From the NCBI GenBank assembly GCA_027604185.1, contig JADGKB010000026.1, forward strand, positions 62,001-126,000: a DNA stretch of 64,000 nt. The letters are read 5' to 3'. The stretch is from Boothiomyces macroporosus (Eukaryota > Chytridiomycota > Chytridiomycetes > Rhizophydiales > Terramycetaceae). Made by a program: the position numbers and the translations under genes. Shown here piece by piece: positions 12,301 through 24,216 of this stretch (positions are counted from its first letter, which is position 1; the number at the start of each line of letters is the position of its first letter). The notes below the pieces were generated by a model, which made no database searches, was not told where the DNA came from, and saw nothing but the letters and a program-made list of their open reading frames with translations.

Positions 12301-12947
12301 TGTATTGCATGGCGAAAATCTCCTTCAAGTTAGGCTGTTACAAACTGTGTAGGTTTGCCTTTGAAAAGCTCATGGCCATGAAACTACCGCTAACTTGGCA
12401 GGAAACAGTCGATTTAGCCGCTCTATCTGTCAGAGCTATGCCGCTAACTGACAAGGTAGAGTATCAACCGATATGCTACAACTGTAGCACTACAAACCCT
12501 ATTTTCAATTCAAAGAGTAACTCTTGCACTACCTGCAAAGAACCATTTGTTTATTCGTTCTATTCTTTCGACAATCTGCCGCTGACTAGATTTGTTCCGC
12601 ATCCAGATATAACGGAAGAAGAATGTCTAAAGTACATTCAGATGGATCCACCAATTTCAAAACGGGATGAAGATTTATTCAATTCGCACTTATTAGCCAT
12701 GAGCCAGGAAGATGGAGAGTATAAGCCAATAGTTTTTTCAAAAGAACAGTTGATCAGTTTAGATCCGCAGGAGGTCTTCATTAGAAATCTTGGGCAAAAG
12801 GAATACTACCGACTAAGACCAAGTGATATTCATATTATTATGTGCGACTTGTGTCAGCACTTTTTTGTAGAAGATGAATGGAATTACCAACTGCTACTTG
12901 AAGGCCAATGTCCATTCTGTCGAGCTAAAAAGGATATTGCAGGCTGA
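9376..12947 (+). CDS. IFT122: Intraflagellar transport protein 122 (IFT-A core)
   Basis: Five exons (9376-9405, 9428-9802, 9822-10154, 10177-11391, 11412-12947), 1162 aa, the usual IFT122 length. The first exon is only ten codons (MKTLQTWTDR), like the start of animal IFT122. WD40 repeats fill the first ~600 residues ([46 protein letters not shown]). TPR-like helical repeats follow, and the C-terminus has paired CxxC zinc-binding sites (CYNCSTTNPIF...CTTCKEPF and CDLCQHFF...CPFCRAKK). The IFT-A complex moves cargo back from the flagellar tip. The fourth intron has an unusual GTTG donor but a perfect TTAATATAG end. The stop codon is 57 bp from the stop of the convergent ARM-BTB gene. Confidence 0.95.
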
Positions 12948-13004
12948 CTATAAATATGCACACTAGTTTCAGTAAAATGATAACGAGACAGTTAAATAAA
13001 AGGT

Positions 13005-16000
13005 CTATTTTTTATAACTTTGGGTTGCGAATATCGCTCGAACGCACACATCACTTAATTGCTGATATTCTAAATTTTTCATGAATTCCCCTTCTGTACT
13101 AATCAGTTTGAATATCAACTTGCATATATCGGGAATGTTGTTGTGCGCAGCGTAGTACAACGTATCAGTAAGCCAATCAATACATACTTTGTATAGTTCA
13201 AGAAGTATATAACGATCTGCGACTTTCATTAGTTGAAAAATCAATTCAACATCTGCTGATCGAGCATTTTTAAAAGGGATGACATCTGTCCAGACTTTGT
13301 ACAAGTTGATCCAATCCATTAATAAGAACCAACATCGCCTAGTTACATGTGGGATTGTAATCACTTGGGTTTGACCTTCGCGGAATGACCCTCGGAGCAT
13401 TTGATCAAAAACAATAGATTGCTCACAAAATGCTTGCTTGTCACACTTGCAACGAACAGTATGGTAATTTGGATCATCTGGTAGTAAAAATGTCACAATG
13501 TTATCCGCATCTACGATCTGCACTGATATAGATTCATGTGCATACAAGATATGTTGTATCAAACTTGACTGTGGACAAGTTGCTCTTTCTTTAGTAAAAA
13601 AGTAATTCGTCCCTAAAGAGTGAATTATTGGCGGGATTTGTTTTGACAGATACTGAAACAAGAATAATCCATTTTCATAATAGCCTTCATGTTTTTGAAT
13701 TATATGTAAAATTAAAGTCATAATATAAAATACTTGGGATTTTGCCATTCCGCCTTCTGTGACTGGTAAGCTTGACAATATTGTTTTAACCATCTGTTTG
13801 CTGGACACATATCCAAGAGATAGCACACATTTCCATTCCATCTCCACATCTATTTCGGATTTGTGATATTCCAGTAATGATAACATGATCGGTTGATAGA
13901 GATTTAATTGCGAATCTAGAATGTTTTGAACCTCATTTGCTGTATTTGGATAGATTGATTCAAAGTAAAGGGGAATAGTCATATATCTAACCACCCTAGT
14001 TTCAGCAAAGAATACCTTAAGGTTAGATTTGGATCTGTTAAAATTCGGCCGATAATTTTGCTAAATATCTCTGGAACATCAGAGTGATTAATATTCAGCA
14101 TAATCTTTGCTAAAGAAGTTATCAGTCCTTGGGAAAGGATATAAACTTGAGGCTTTTCAAACCTTAGAAGCGAATCTATAAAGTGAGAAACATGCCTGAT
14201 ATTTTGAGAAGACAGGCTTGTGGTTGTATCTTGCAGATCCAAAGATAGCATATCAACAATGACATTTGAAAGTAAATTTATCAGCTGCCCCAAGATGGAA
14301 TCATCTTCACTGCAAAATAAATCACATATAATTGGGTCATGCCCAAAGTACTGATTCAAAAAAGCTAGGATATCACCCAGCAGATCTTGAAGATGTTCCT
14401 GTCCTTTGTGGTAGAGTGTTTTCATTGCTTCAGTCGCCAAACCGGCCATGAAATGCAAAATGTTTCTGTCTTGCGAAGAGGTAGTTAATTTGAATCTGAT
14501 ACTAGAGTCATGAGATATTTCTTCGAGAAATTTAACATACGCAAGATTTTCTTTCTTCAAACTCTGGTCTATATGACTTGAATGGGCTAAATATTCCAGA
14601 ATACCATTGTCAATTGCTGTATTTTTGTACAGTTTGAACAGCATAAACTTTGATACTAACACTAGGGCAGAATTGAATTCAGATATACTGGCTTTCTGAC
14701 TAAAATAGTTTTCAATTATTTTACCACATGGCGATACAAGACATGGAATTAGTGCTTTGTTAATACACAACAGCTCATTCTCATCTCCTTTGAGAAAATC
14801 AGTCCAAGCATACGCCAGCAGTTTCAAAATAGACGCCTTGAGTTTGTCTAATTTTGAAACTTCTGAATATCTCGCATTATATTCGGGTTCCTGTATTAGT
14901 TGAATAACTTTGATCCACACTGCAAAATCCTTTATATTCAGCACACATGATCCAAGTTTAAATATTTGAAGAGTATACTCTACTACAGAAGTTAGCAACG
15001 ATGGCCGGCATATTTCTGCTAATTTTTCCTTGTCATACTGGGATTCTTGGTCAGCTTCTACTTCCGACATATTTTCCTCTGGTTCAAATTCTTCCAAATC
15101 ATCAATTGATGCAAACAAGAATTTAAATATAAATAGAATCTTTTTCAAATCTAAAGGTTTTGCAAGTTTGATTATTGATTGTATTTGACAGGTATACTTT
15201 AACATTGAAAATATTTGAAGCAATTCGGGTGATAATATAGATGTAGTCCCATTGTCGATTCCGCCATGGATCACTGTGCTTTCGCTTCCTGGCTGGTTGT
15301 GAGTTGCAATTATTGCCTTTGAATAGAGGGAAATCAGCCGTGAAAAGATTTCTGCGTTTTCAGGTTTTTCAATTATTGTTCGTACGATATTGGATCTTAG
15401 CAGTAATACAAGATCCTCAAGTAGGACACACGTAACCATTCCATATTTTCTAATATTTTCAATGTTAAGATTTAACTGCTTAAAAATCTTTAGCAATGTT
15501 CCTAATATAGCTGGAAATGTCTCTAATGGTAATATAGGGATCATTTTTGATAGCAAATAAAGTAAATTTGCTGTATCAGAAGAATTGTTTTCAAGCAGAT
15601 CCAGTATTGTACTCGATAGTTTATCCGCAATATTTTGATCCATCAATCCTCGAGATGCACATAACTTTAGTAATTTCCAAGCTTTTTCATTATCCCGTAA
15701 TTCTCCTTTAATGTGGTTTGCCAACTCTGAAATGAAAAATAAAAGATTTTGGGGGTTGAGTTCATTAAGTTTAACCCTTGACTCAAAAACGCTAATCAGT
15801 ATGGAAATCGTATCCTTGATGTATTTAGATTGTTCATTCGGATCCAGCAACAAGTTTACCAGTGAATTCAATTCATATCAATATGAGAAATAGTTTACCT
15901 ACATTAATTCTAATTGCCTGTAGTAATTCGCCAAATCCTCCTTCCTGCATCTGCTCATTTTTCTAATCAATCTGGGTATCAAGATGGCACTGGTGTGGGA

Positions 16001-16293
16001 CAATTGGACACTCTGTTTGGTCTTGAATTTCTTTCTGATTGATTTGGAAAGCGATAATAGCATCATATCATTTAAATCATGAATTATTTTGAATTTCTCT
16101 CTACTTTTACTGGTCAATATTCTTTCAATTAGCTCGTCGTCCATCCAAAAAGGAAAAATTACAGTGTGCAGTTTTTGACTTTCCAAGAGTTATTTCAAAC
16201 AAGCTGGAACCTGGTAGCACTTGATTGCAAACCAAGCGCCAGAAGCCGAACCATACATCCACTCGGGTTTGTACGTATTCTAGTTAGCCCCAT
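13005..16293 (-). CDS. Armadillo/HEAT-repeat protein with C-terminal BTB domain (ARMC5-like architecture)
   Basis: The sure part is 16144-15903, 15878-14014 and 13993-13005 (1031 aa). Long runs of amphipathic helices without other motifs suggest ARM/HEAT repeats over the first ~850 residues. A BTB/POZ domain follows near residue 870 (DADNIVTFLLP...SIVFDQMLRGSFREGQTQVITIP), then a BACK-like helical tail. Such proteins often act as cullin-3 substrate adaptors. That role is inferred from architecture only. The 5' end is unsettled: the open frame continues past the ATG at 16144, and an ATG at 16293 can be joined to it by a 17-nt intron ending in TTG (16184-16200). The intron 15879-15902 also ends in TTG; the last (13994-14013) is a normal GT-AG intron. 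Confidence 0.7.
15879..15902 (-). other. Non-canonical 24-nt intron with GT...TG borders
   Basis: Before it the ARM-BTB frame ends ...YRQLEL and would stop at TAG 15901-15899. After it the frame continues YELNSLVNLLL. No AG occurs in the needed interval. Removing 24 bases that begin GTAGGTAAAC and end CTCATATTG restores the frame. Confidence 0.55.
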
Positions 16294-16345
16294 ATCGCTT
16301 GTCAGAGTTTCAACGAAAAGAATACCAAAATGATCTAGTATAACT

Positions 16346-19300
16346 TTATTGGTTTTCAGAAATCATTGATACGCGCTTTGCCTTTCTAAATGTCATACTC
16401 CTCTGCTGATCTTTCAATATACTTGACCTTCTGTTTGTTTTTGCATCTGATTGGATTCCCAGTTCAGCCAAACTGCTCATTATTTCCAAGTACTCGTCTG
16501 CATTTGTAGTTCCTGGTTGAATCTTTGTTTTTGAAATGTGGGGCTTTATCGGGGCAATCTTTCCGTAGAATGGATCCAATTGGAGTTCGCTTGAGGGTAT
16601 ATCAAGATTAAGCAGCTGGATAGCTGCGGTTGACAGCATTTGAACTGGCTGCACTTGCTCTCTATCTTCCTTTGTATCTGTAAACAGCCCCCAAGCTCCC
16701 ATTTTCTGGTAAACGAATAGTTCTAAATCGTTCAAGTGGTATGGTAACGGCGTTTTATCAAATTGTGGTAGCTGGCCTTTTAAACTATTGTATATGATTT
16801 GGCAATAGTCCAAAAAGTTGTGAGTTGTTTCATGGTGGAGAGTTCTACATAGTAATACAAAATTCTTGAACAATCTTTCAACTACATGCTCTAATGACTG
16901 GTCTACTACAAGCATTTTGAAATCTGCCGTTAATTCATCATGCATCATATCGGGCAAAAACGTTCCACAATAGTTCAAACCCATAATAATGTCATTTTCA
17001 ATGCATAAACATTCAAAAGATTTGAACGAAAGGCTGGCAATCATATCATTTTGCAGCCCCCACAAGAATATCGCTGATCTGTCGAATATTTGGGCCATCC
17101 TAGCTTTTTTGCGCAGTTTATTCTGCATTAGCATATAGTACCATTTCAAAATGCTTCAATTTCTTTAAATGCTTGAATTCTGGTTCTTCATCCGGAGAAG
17201 GAACATGAACTAATTTCTCGTCTCTGAAATTGCTACATCTAGTAATCAACCTTGTATATTGAACATGTCCTAATTCTTCTGTATAATAAGGTTTTATAGA
17301 TTTTACCCAGGTAGTATGTTTTTGCTGATTAGCTAGGTGTTACCAGATTCGGGTCGAACCATTGAATAAACTCCACTGCCACAATTCCAGTATACTTTCG
17401 ACTGGCAAACTCTTTAGCGATATTCATTGCCTTCTCTAGTAAACTATCAGTATTGTTTACATTGCATGGTGTAAACATACCACAAAATCCGAATTCCTTT
17501 ATGGGTATCTTGTGTAAGCAAGTATTACCATATTACAAGAGCCTAATGAAGCAATAGTGAAATCAGGTAATATTTGGAAATAGAAATACGGATGTTCTGT
17601 TGAATCATACTCCACCGGTACTTTTGCCTCTATGATTCCCCCGTGTCGAATGAACAAGTGTAAATATGCTTTCGGCGACTGCCAACGGTGATCTTTCAAT
17701 AGCCTTAAATTTGATAGCAAATCATTGATTAATTCAATTTCATTGTTTCTGGTGAAGGTTGCTAATCCAAAGCAATCAGTGGTTTCATTCATTTTAAATA
17801 TCCATGTTTTAACTTGTGGATGCGTTGATAACAGCTGCTCAAACTTTTCAACTATATCCGAGATGTAAGCCATCTCCCAACGGAAGAGTTCTACTCCAGG
17901 CGGAATTTCACATTTGCAACTCTCCGCAAACTTTCTCTGATTTTGGCGTTTGCATGTAAGGAGTTCAGAAGCTTTGTTTGAGCCCAGCACTGGAATTTTC
18001 AAGTACTATTATCAAAACTGTTTACTTGGGACAAAAAGCACTCCTCGTCACTCACGCCAGAGCTTTCAATATAAGCAGGCATCCCTGATATGCTGAATTT
18101 GATCCAGGCTAATGATTCAGGCATACTAAGCAGCAAGCTTCCTAAAGAAAGGTTTTCGGGGAATACCTGTATTTTCGGCAATTCGACAAGAATCAGTCTC
18201 TTGCTTTCTATGAGCTCTTTGAAATTAAAGTTTATGTCTAAATATTAAGCAGATTTACTAAGGATTCGCTGCATTTCTAGTCTGGCATTAGCACTCAATT
18301 CCTTTGTGATGAAAATCATTGAAACTTTGGGATCAAAAAGATCAATAAATCAATTCAATCAATCATCTCTTACCTCGAAAAGTATTCATTTTCGTACTTG
18401 TCCTGATTTTCCATCGAACACCGATAAGTTTTTGAAAAACTGGCAGAGTTCAATTTGACTATGATTCTATCGGTTCCTGTAATAGTTTTCCATTTTATAC
18501 TGAATTTATCGGACTGCTTCTGGAGATTGGTTTGCGCCTCTTCCAATCGTTTCTATTGTTATGACAAGTATACTTGGTAATCCCTCCGTCTTTCAATTCT
18601 CTTTTTCCTCTGCTGCCACGCATTCCACACCTTTCTTGCGCAGTCCCTGCACTTTATCCACTCCAAACGCTTTTGGACATTGTAATACATTCTCCAATAT
18701 GTTTGTATTTTTAGCGCTGCATAATGATATTTCAGATTTCCCAAGTACTTTGCAGCTGTGAATTTCAATTGCTTTCTGATCTGTGTCAATATTATTTACT
18801 TGTTGCTGATTAATAAACAACTTTTTGAATTCGATTGCATTAGTAAACAACCATGGAAAAGGATGATTCAGAATATCAATTATTCGCTCAACATTCAATT
18901 CTGCCCATTCAACTATATTAGAGAAAATTACATCTCTCCTTGTGAACATATGTTTCCAGATGATTCATGTAATATCTGACGGTATCCATAGGTATATTTT
19001 TAATTCTTTTGGAAAAATGCTTGTATGATTCAGCTGTAAATGCAATCTCTCCGTTATTTACTATAATTGAAGCTGGATGTTCAACAGTGGTTGGAAGTGA
19101 ACTATCTTTTACAGATTGTGTCTCTTCTGAGTTGTTTGCAGTTCCAGGAACTACACCTCCATCAGCCAAAGAGATGCTTTCAATCAAACTACCATTGTCA
19201 GCAACCTCTACTTGCGGGCTATTCCATATTTGAACAACTTTTTCCTGTAATACTGGCGCAAAAGATCCAGCCAAAGAGAAACTGGGTACTCTAGTCAGCT

Positions 19301-20100
19301 CACCATCCACATCCAGATATCTTAAACCACAAAATCCTGAAGATGGCCGACTAATGATAGTCTTTGAATCCAATGTAGCCAAGGTCTTGGCAGTAGAAGG
19401 TCTACCAGAAGCGGGTGGCCGAACTTTTTCGATCTGCCGCTGTCGCTTTATCAAAACTTTCATTTTGTAAGACTCTTTTTCGGTTTCTAAAGGGTTATAC
19501 CAAAGTGCCGTGTTTGGTCTTGAAATAGATTTGTAGCTTCTTGACTCGAATGGAACAGAGGATTGACATCGCGTAACATTGTCCCAATTAAAGTCGGAAA
19601 CATGGCTTGTAGATGTAGTCGGTCTTTTAGTAGCATCTATACGCTCATTTTTTACTTTGGTATCCCTGAAGCTAACCGCTGTATTTGGTCGTTTCTTTTT
19701 ACTTTCTTCAACCAAAAAACAACGCTGTGGTGTTCTACATCTTACTTTTGGTGTTGGAATCTTCTTGACAACACTTTTCAACTCTTGTAGTTTAATTATC
19801 TTTTCGACATATGGCGGAGTTGGGCTCGTTGAAATTGTACTTGGCTCTTCGTTAGCTGCGGTGAAATGGACACTCTTGCATTTTTTGTATTCTATGTTAT
19901 ATTGAATTACCAGATTGATTTTCTGACTCGCAGTCCACGCTTTCAAATCCAGACTCTGTTTCTTGGTATATATTGACGATTGGCATAGAAATAACTTGCT
20001 CTCGCTTGTGAGCACTGGCCAGCTTTTCTTTTCTTGGGTTGAATATACTTCCGCTCCATGGTCGCAATCGCTCATTTTGAATTACAACAGAATTTGGCAT
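16346..20100 (-). CDS. IQCH: IQ-motif protein H-like flagellar protein (IQCH)
   Basis: Eleven exons with ten introns of 19-23 nt; 1184 aa. Introns: 19892-19910, 18913-18931, 18781-18799, 18553-18573, 18351-18373, 18238-18258, 18006-18025, 17509-17528, 17325-17343, 17123-17141. The N-terminal third is low-complexity and Ser/Pro-rich. One clear IQ calmodulin-binding motif follows (ALKIQTYWRMYYNVQKR). The central part matches IQCH: LTLNINFNF-type strand, FDP-KVSMIFITKELSANARLEMQ, LKIPVLGSNKASELL, the Cys/Phe-rich WIFKMNETTDCFGLA and GGIIEAKVP, an ATP-grasp-like fold with weakened active-site residues. IQCH is linked to sperm axoneme assembly in animals, so a flagellar role is likely. The intron at 18351-18373 ends in TTG. 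Confidence 0.85.
18351..18373 (-). other. Non-canonical 23-nt intron with GT...TG borders in IQCH
   Basis: The exon before ends ENEYFSR (split codon) and the exon after reads FIDLFDPKVSMIFITK, a conserved IQCH block. The interval holds no usable AG. Only removal of the 23 bases from GTAAGAGATG to TTGAATTG keeps the frame. Confidence 0.55.
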
Positions 20101-20154
20101 TTAACTTTCGGAGAATTTTTGAAATCAAACACAAGGTGATGTGATATAAATATA

Positions 20155-22127
20155 TTAAGAATACAAGTTGAATATTTGCGATTCGGTATTTTTAGGTTTC
20201 GACGGACTTGGTTGATCTACGAAGCCAAGTTGTCTGGCCTTTTTGAAATATAGGGACGCCCTGTGTGCATCCTTATCCACTCCAAAACCATCTTCATAAC
20301 ATTTACCCAGCTGGTAATGAGCTAGAGCTATATCCTGCGAAGCGCTATTTTGGAACCATTCAATAGCCAAGGCAGAGTTTTTGCTCACTCCAAGACCTTG
20401 CATGTAACACAATCCCAGATTATACTGAGCAACGGCAAAGCCTTTGTTTGCTGCTTCCCTGTAGAATACAACAGCTCGAGGATGGTCTTTAGGAACCCCG
20501 ACGCCTTTTTCAAAGCAATAGCCGACGCGATTAATTGCTTTTAGAGACCCTTGTTGAGAGGCAGTATAGTACCATCTGAATGCCTCGTAAAAGTTCTGCT
20601 TGACGCCATCTCCTCGTTCCAGACATTTAGCAAAGTGGTATTGCGCTTGAACATCGCCACCCTCTGCTGCCATTCTGAATAGCTTTACCATCTTGGAATT
20701 GTCTTTTTTCACCAGCTTGCCAGATTTATACCATTGTCCAAGTAGATATTGTGATGGCGGGTGGTTGAGTTTGACACATTTCATCAGCCACCATAGTGCC
20801 TTGTCTGTATTCTTTTGGATCCCCAAACCATTAGTGTAAGCAAGAACCAAATCTGTAATCACGTCCTTTCCATTATTTGCAGCTTCCAGCAGCAACCTGA
20901 CACTTTCAGGTGGGTTCTTTGATACTCCCAACCCTTCCAAGTGCAATAGTCCAAGACAAATAGCAGCTTCAGCGCAATTAGGAGTTTTGATTAGAGCCTC
21001 TTCAAACCAGTAAGCTGCAAACTCGTAATCAATTTTCCCAATAGCACCTTCGAAATGCCTTAATCCAGCAGCTACCATGCCGCTGCTTTCTTCAACTAGA
21101 AACTGATCCAAAAATGAGATTATCGCAGAAAGCAAGGAGTTGTCGATTGTTTTAAATGTGATGTCTTGAAAGTCCTGAAACATAGCAGTGTCAAGAATTC
21201 CAGAAGAGATATGACTTCCCCATGACAGAAAAAGGCTGGTGATTGCATCAATGTCCAGCTTACGATTTGGCTTGAATCTGTCAACAAAGAGCTTTGCAAA
21301 GTGTGTCGACTCTAACATAGTTTCTTGGTTTTCTTGAATAGCAGATTCTCTACTGATATTGTATATTTGCAAGAATACCAATTCTCCAGCAGTGTACTCG
21401 AAACTAGTTTCCACCGGTGAAGCAACAATCCCAGAGTCCCAGCTGTGCTTACGCTTGTGCATTGTGCCATTCTTATCATGTGGTAATGCGACTGTCATCC
21501 TGTTTGGATTCATGAGATTATCAAAAGCTGCGGTGCACGATTGAGCCCAACCGACATCATAAGTGTCAAATTCCAGAAAGTTTGTAGAGAGGATATCAAA
21601 TATCTGGCCAAACGTATATCTTACGTTAGGATTTGATGAGGTGCATTTTAGCAAGAGATCTTTCAGATATGCAGGGCAGTTGTTCAACTCTGGCCCCAAA
21701 GGCAGTTTGGCAGGATAGCATGAAAATATAATGTAGTACAGGACTATGCCATATCTATATACATCGGAAGCCTGAGAATACGACTGATATTAGATAATTT
21801 TACCTTTCCGGATTCTAACTCTGGAGGTCGAAATAGCTCATCAGGTTCAATAGTAATATTGGATAAAGATGGAATCAAATCATTTCTTTCTATGATACAT
21901 AGCCCATGTTTTCCTTCCTTGTCAAAGTGTATCCTGTCTGGCAACAAATCTGGATTCAAGTATCCGTTTGTATGCACTGCATTCATCACATTGGAAATAT
22001 CCAACGCTATTTGGTAGCGCATTGGAGCAGACAATCGTTCTTTTTGTTTTAATAGCGTTTCAAAAGTAGTCTGAATAGATTTAAATTCAGCAGCGTTTTC
22101 TAATATACAAGGATGATTAAAATTCAT
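20155..22127 (-). CDS. Sel1-repeat protein with a degenerate kinase-like N-terminal lobe
   Basis: Two exons (22127-21804, 21783-20155; 20-nt intron); 650 aa from the ATG at 22127. The N-terminal ~180 residues look like the C-lobe of a protein kinase (YQIALDISNVMNAVH, RPPELESGKSYSQASDVYRYGIVLYYII), but the HRD loop reads NGYLNPD and no DFG is present, so catalysis is unlikely. The C-terminal half has seven clear Sel1 repeats of ~36 aa (for example ALAHYQLGKCYEDGFGVDKD), a scaffold for protein complexes. A kinase N-lobe is missing. An upstream ATG near 22390 followed by an intron-like 19-mer (22321-22339) suggests unresolved 5' exons. Kinase-Sel1 fusions occur in fungi and protists. Confidence 0.75.
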
Positions 22128-22722
22128 GACGGGAGAGTCTGAAAAAACGGGGATTTTATAATGTTTGAAGAGGGCGGGAGGGGGCTATTGTTGGTAAGCC
22201 TAGTCCAATTTAGGCACAAAATTGAAGAGATTGTTGACAGGGGATATCATTTGAAACACAAAGAAAACGGAATTGTTGCAAAGATGCGAAGGATATTCCA
22301 AGAATTAACCATCAATTTCGCTATAGAATTACTATTTACCGGTGGTTGCTAGTTGTCCATGGTAGGCAAAATAAGGTGGCTCCATGGACGCCTCCAAAAT
22401 AATACTGGCCAACGTAGGCTAAGTAGATAAAAACAAAGGCTTCAAGATCATGAGTACATTTGATTTTGTATAGTACAATATGTGGGTCAGCCCCTTTAGT
22501 TTATTCCAAGTCACCCAATCTTTTCTCTTTGTGTACAATGATGTGGTTGATGAACAAAGGATGACTTTGAATTACGTGGCTCCTTTTATCATCATAAATG
22601 ACATTTGTCATTAGAAAACAGAGTGTGCAATGCACAGATGGCTTGTGGCAGTTGCTGAAATCATGTGGTAATGGCAACATGCTAATTACACGGATTCACC
22701 AAAGTTTGCAATTATAAGTTCT
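22128..22722 (+). other. Intergenic gap, possibly holding 5' exons of the Sel1 gene
   Basis: A 63-codon plus-strand ORF (22161-22352) and several open minus-strand frames overlap here. None shows a family motif. On the minus strand an ATG near 22390 followed by a GTAA...ATAG 19-mer at 22321-22339 looks like an exon-intron start, but I could not connect it in frame to the kinase-like exon. Confidence 0.35.
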
Positions 22723-24025
22723 TTATTCAACCATGAGTTTAAATTGTTCAATCGCCCATTCTTTAAATTCATCCATCAAATCAACGGAAATACCATAGGT
22801 CTGATGGTTATCGTTTCCTTTGCTGGTAATCTGCATCATACACTTTGAAAATTGGTCTCCAAGCTTTTGTTTCAACCAATGCTTTACTTTTCTCTTCATA
22901 TCTACCCTCTTTTCCACAGAGAATTTACGGTTGTAATCTGGGTACATGTCCTGTAGAACACTGGGTTAATAATATTTACATTGTATATCTAACATGGCCA
23001 GTACTATCTGGCTCAAGGGTAGTTTTTGGTTTCTTTGGTTTAGGTTCATCATTCTTTTCATTTGGTCTCTTGAGCGGTTTGTAGTATTGGAATTTGACAT
23101 TTGAATCTTTGAAATCTTGTTCAAAGTGCTTTTCAAATTCTATTAGAAATTGGGTCAACAGGTTTGGAGTAAGTTCTGATCCAATAATATCATCTGCTGT
23201 TAGATTAGAGTACATTTCTTTATGTATTTGTCCATCAGGCTAGAATATTCCTTGATATCGAATGATAGATCTGGATATTGCTTTTGTATCAAATTGAGCG
23301 TATGTACAGTTGGCGAAGTATTAATCAAGGGCTCTTTCTTTTTGTATGCTTGAGGTGGGGATGACTATCATTAGCAACAATTACTTTAGCAGTGCCAATA
23401 GACTTGCGCTTTTCCTTGTCATTTTCCAACAGCCCTTCATCTAGTTTATCATTAAACCAATCGTGGAAATCATCAATTAGATTTTCAGGAATGTGTGGTT
23501 CAATAGATTTGTTTTGATACATTACTTCACACCTACATTAGTAAGATCAACCTCGCCGCTTTTTCCTCTCCAATCTTTGATTTCAAGAATTCTCTAGTGG
23601 CATCCCTGATGATATCTCTGTGATGCTTTTTCAAACTGGAAAGTGATCCAGGATGACTTTTTCTAATTACCAATAACCAACAAACCAATTCACCGTAATC
23701 GTCCAATTCATTCTGAGAATCGGGTCTTTCCTTTAATACTTTTTCAGATGATTTAGGAGCAACTTTTCTCTCAATCTTTTTCCTAGAATCTGCCATATTT
23801 TCTGGAGAATCGGTTCCATCTACATTAGAACTGGTTACTTGGTCCTCTGGCTAACGTGTGAGCAATCTTGTGCAAATCGGCAACTCGTTGTTCAACTTGC
23901 AGCAATTTGGTCTTCAAATCAACGATTTCCTGTGCTTGTTTTGCGACTTTTTCATGCAGAGCAAGCTTTTCCTTTTCCAGTAATAGATTTTCCTGCAATG
24001 CTGCGAGGTACTTTGCGTCCGTCAT
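22723..24025 (-). CDS. Unknown protein with N-terminal coiled coil shared with the GATA factor
   Basis: Six exons (24025-23839, 23819-23552, 23532-23385, 23364-23214, 23193-22980, 22960-22723), introns 19-20 nt; 401 aa. I do not recognise a family. Residues 1-62 form a coiled coil that ends QAQEIVDLKTKLL...VADLHKIAHTLARGP, like QEQEITKLSDLA...IAGLHQVIRALLANSP in the GATA protein at 8098-8845. A phase-1 intron follows at the same place in both. The rest is charged and helical with a nuclear-localisation-like stretch (KPKPKKPK) and two similar blocks: REFLKSKIGEE...ENLIDDFHDWFNDKL and KHWLKQKLGDQ...VDLMDEFKEWAIEQF. This suggests an internal duplication. A nuclear role is a guess from these features. 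Confidence 0.75.
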
Positions 24026-24216
24026 TCTAGATCAGATTGCTTTAAAAATGGGGAAATTGCAATACTAAGAAAATCATTGATTGAAAAAAAATCAAGTTAT
24101 TCAGATCTAATAATAACGCAATAAGATCAATCTACGGATCTGTTTTTTATTTACTCGGATCTCTAGCTTGTGTTTAAATAATCTTGAAATTTCTTTTCAG
24201 GGTTTCCAGTTTTTTG

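Noticed and set aside
13979..15871. A separate gene within the ARM-BTB region
   Set aside because: A 20-nt intron at 13994-14013 and a 24-nt segment at 15879-15902 join it in frame to both neighbours.
16184..16293. tRNA-like anticodon arm (stem CTTGG/TCAAG with 7-nt loop TTTGCAA on the minus strand)
   Set aside because: No matching T-arm, D-arm or acceptor stem at the right distances; the stretch reads better as 5' coding sequence of the ARM-BTB gene.
22161..22352. 63-codon plus-strand ORF upstream of the Sel1 gene
   Set aside because: No motif; the minus strand has equal open frames and an intron-like element in the same place.
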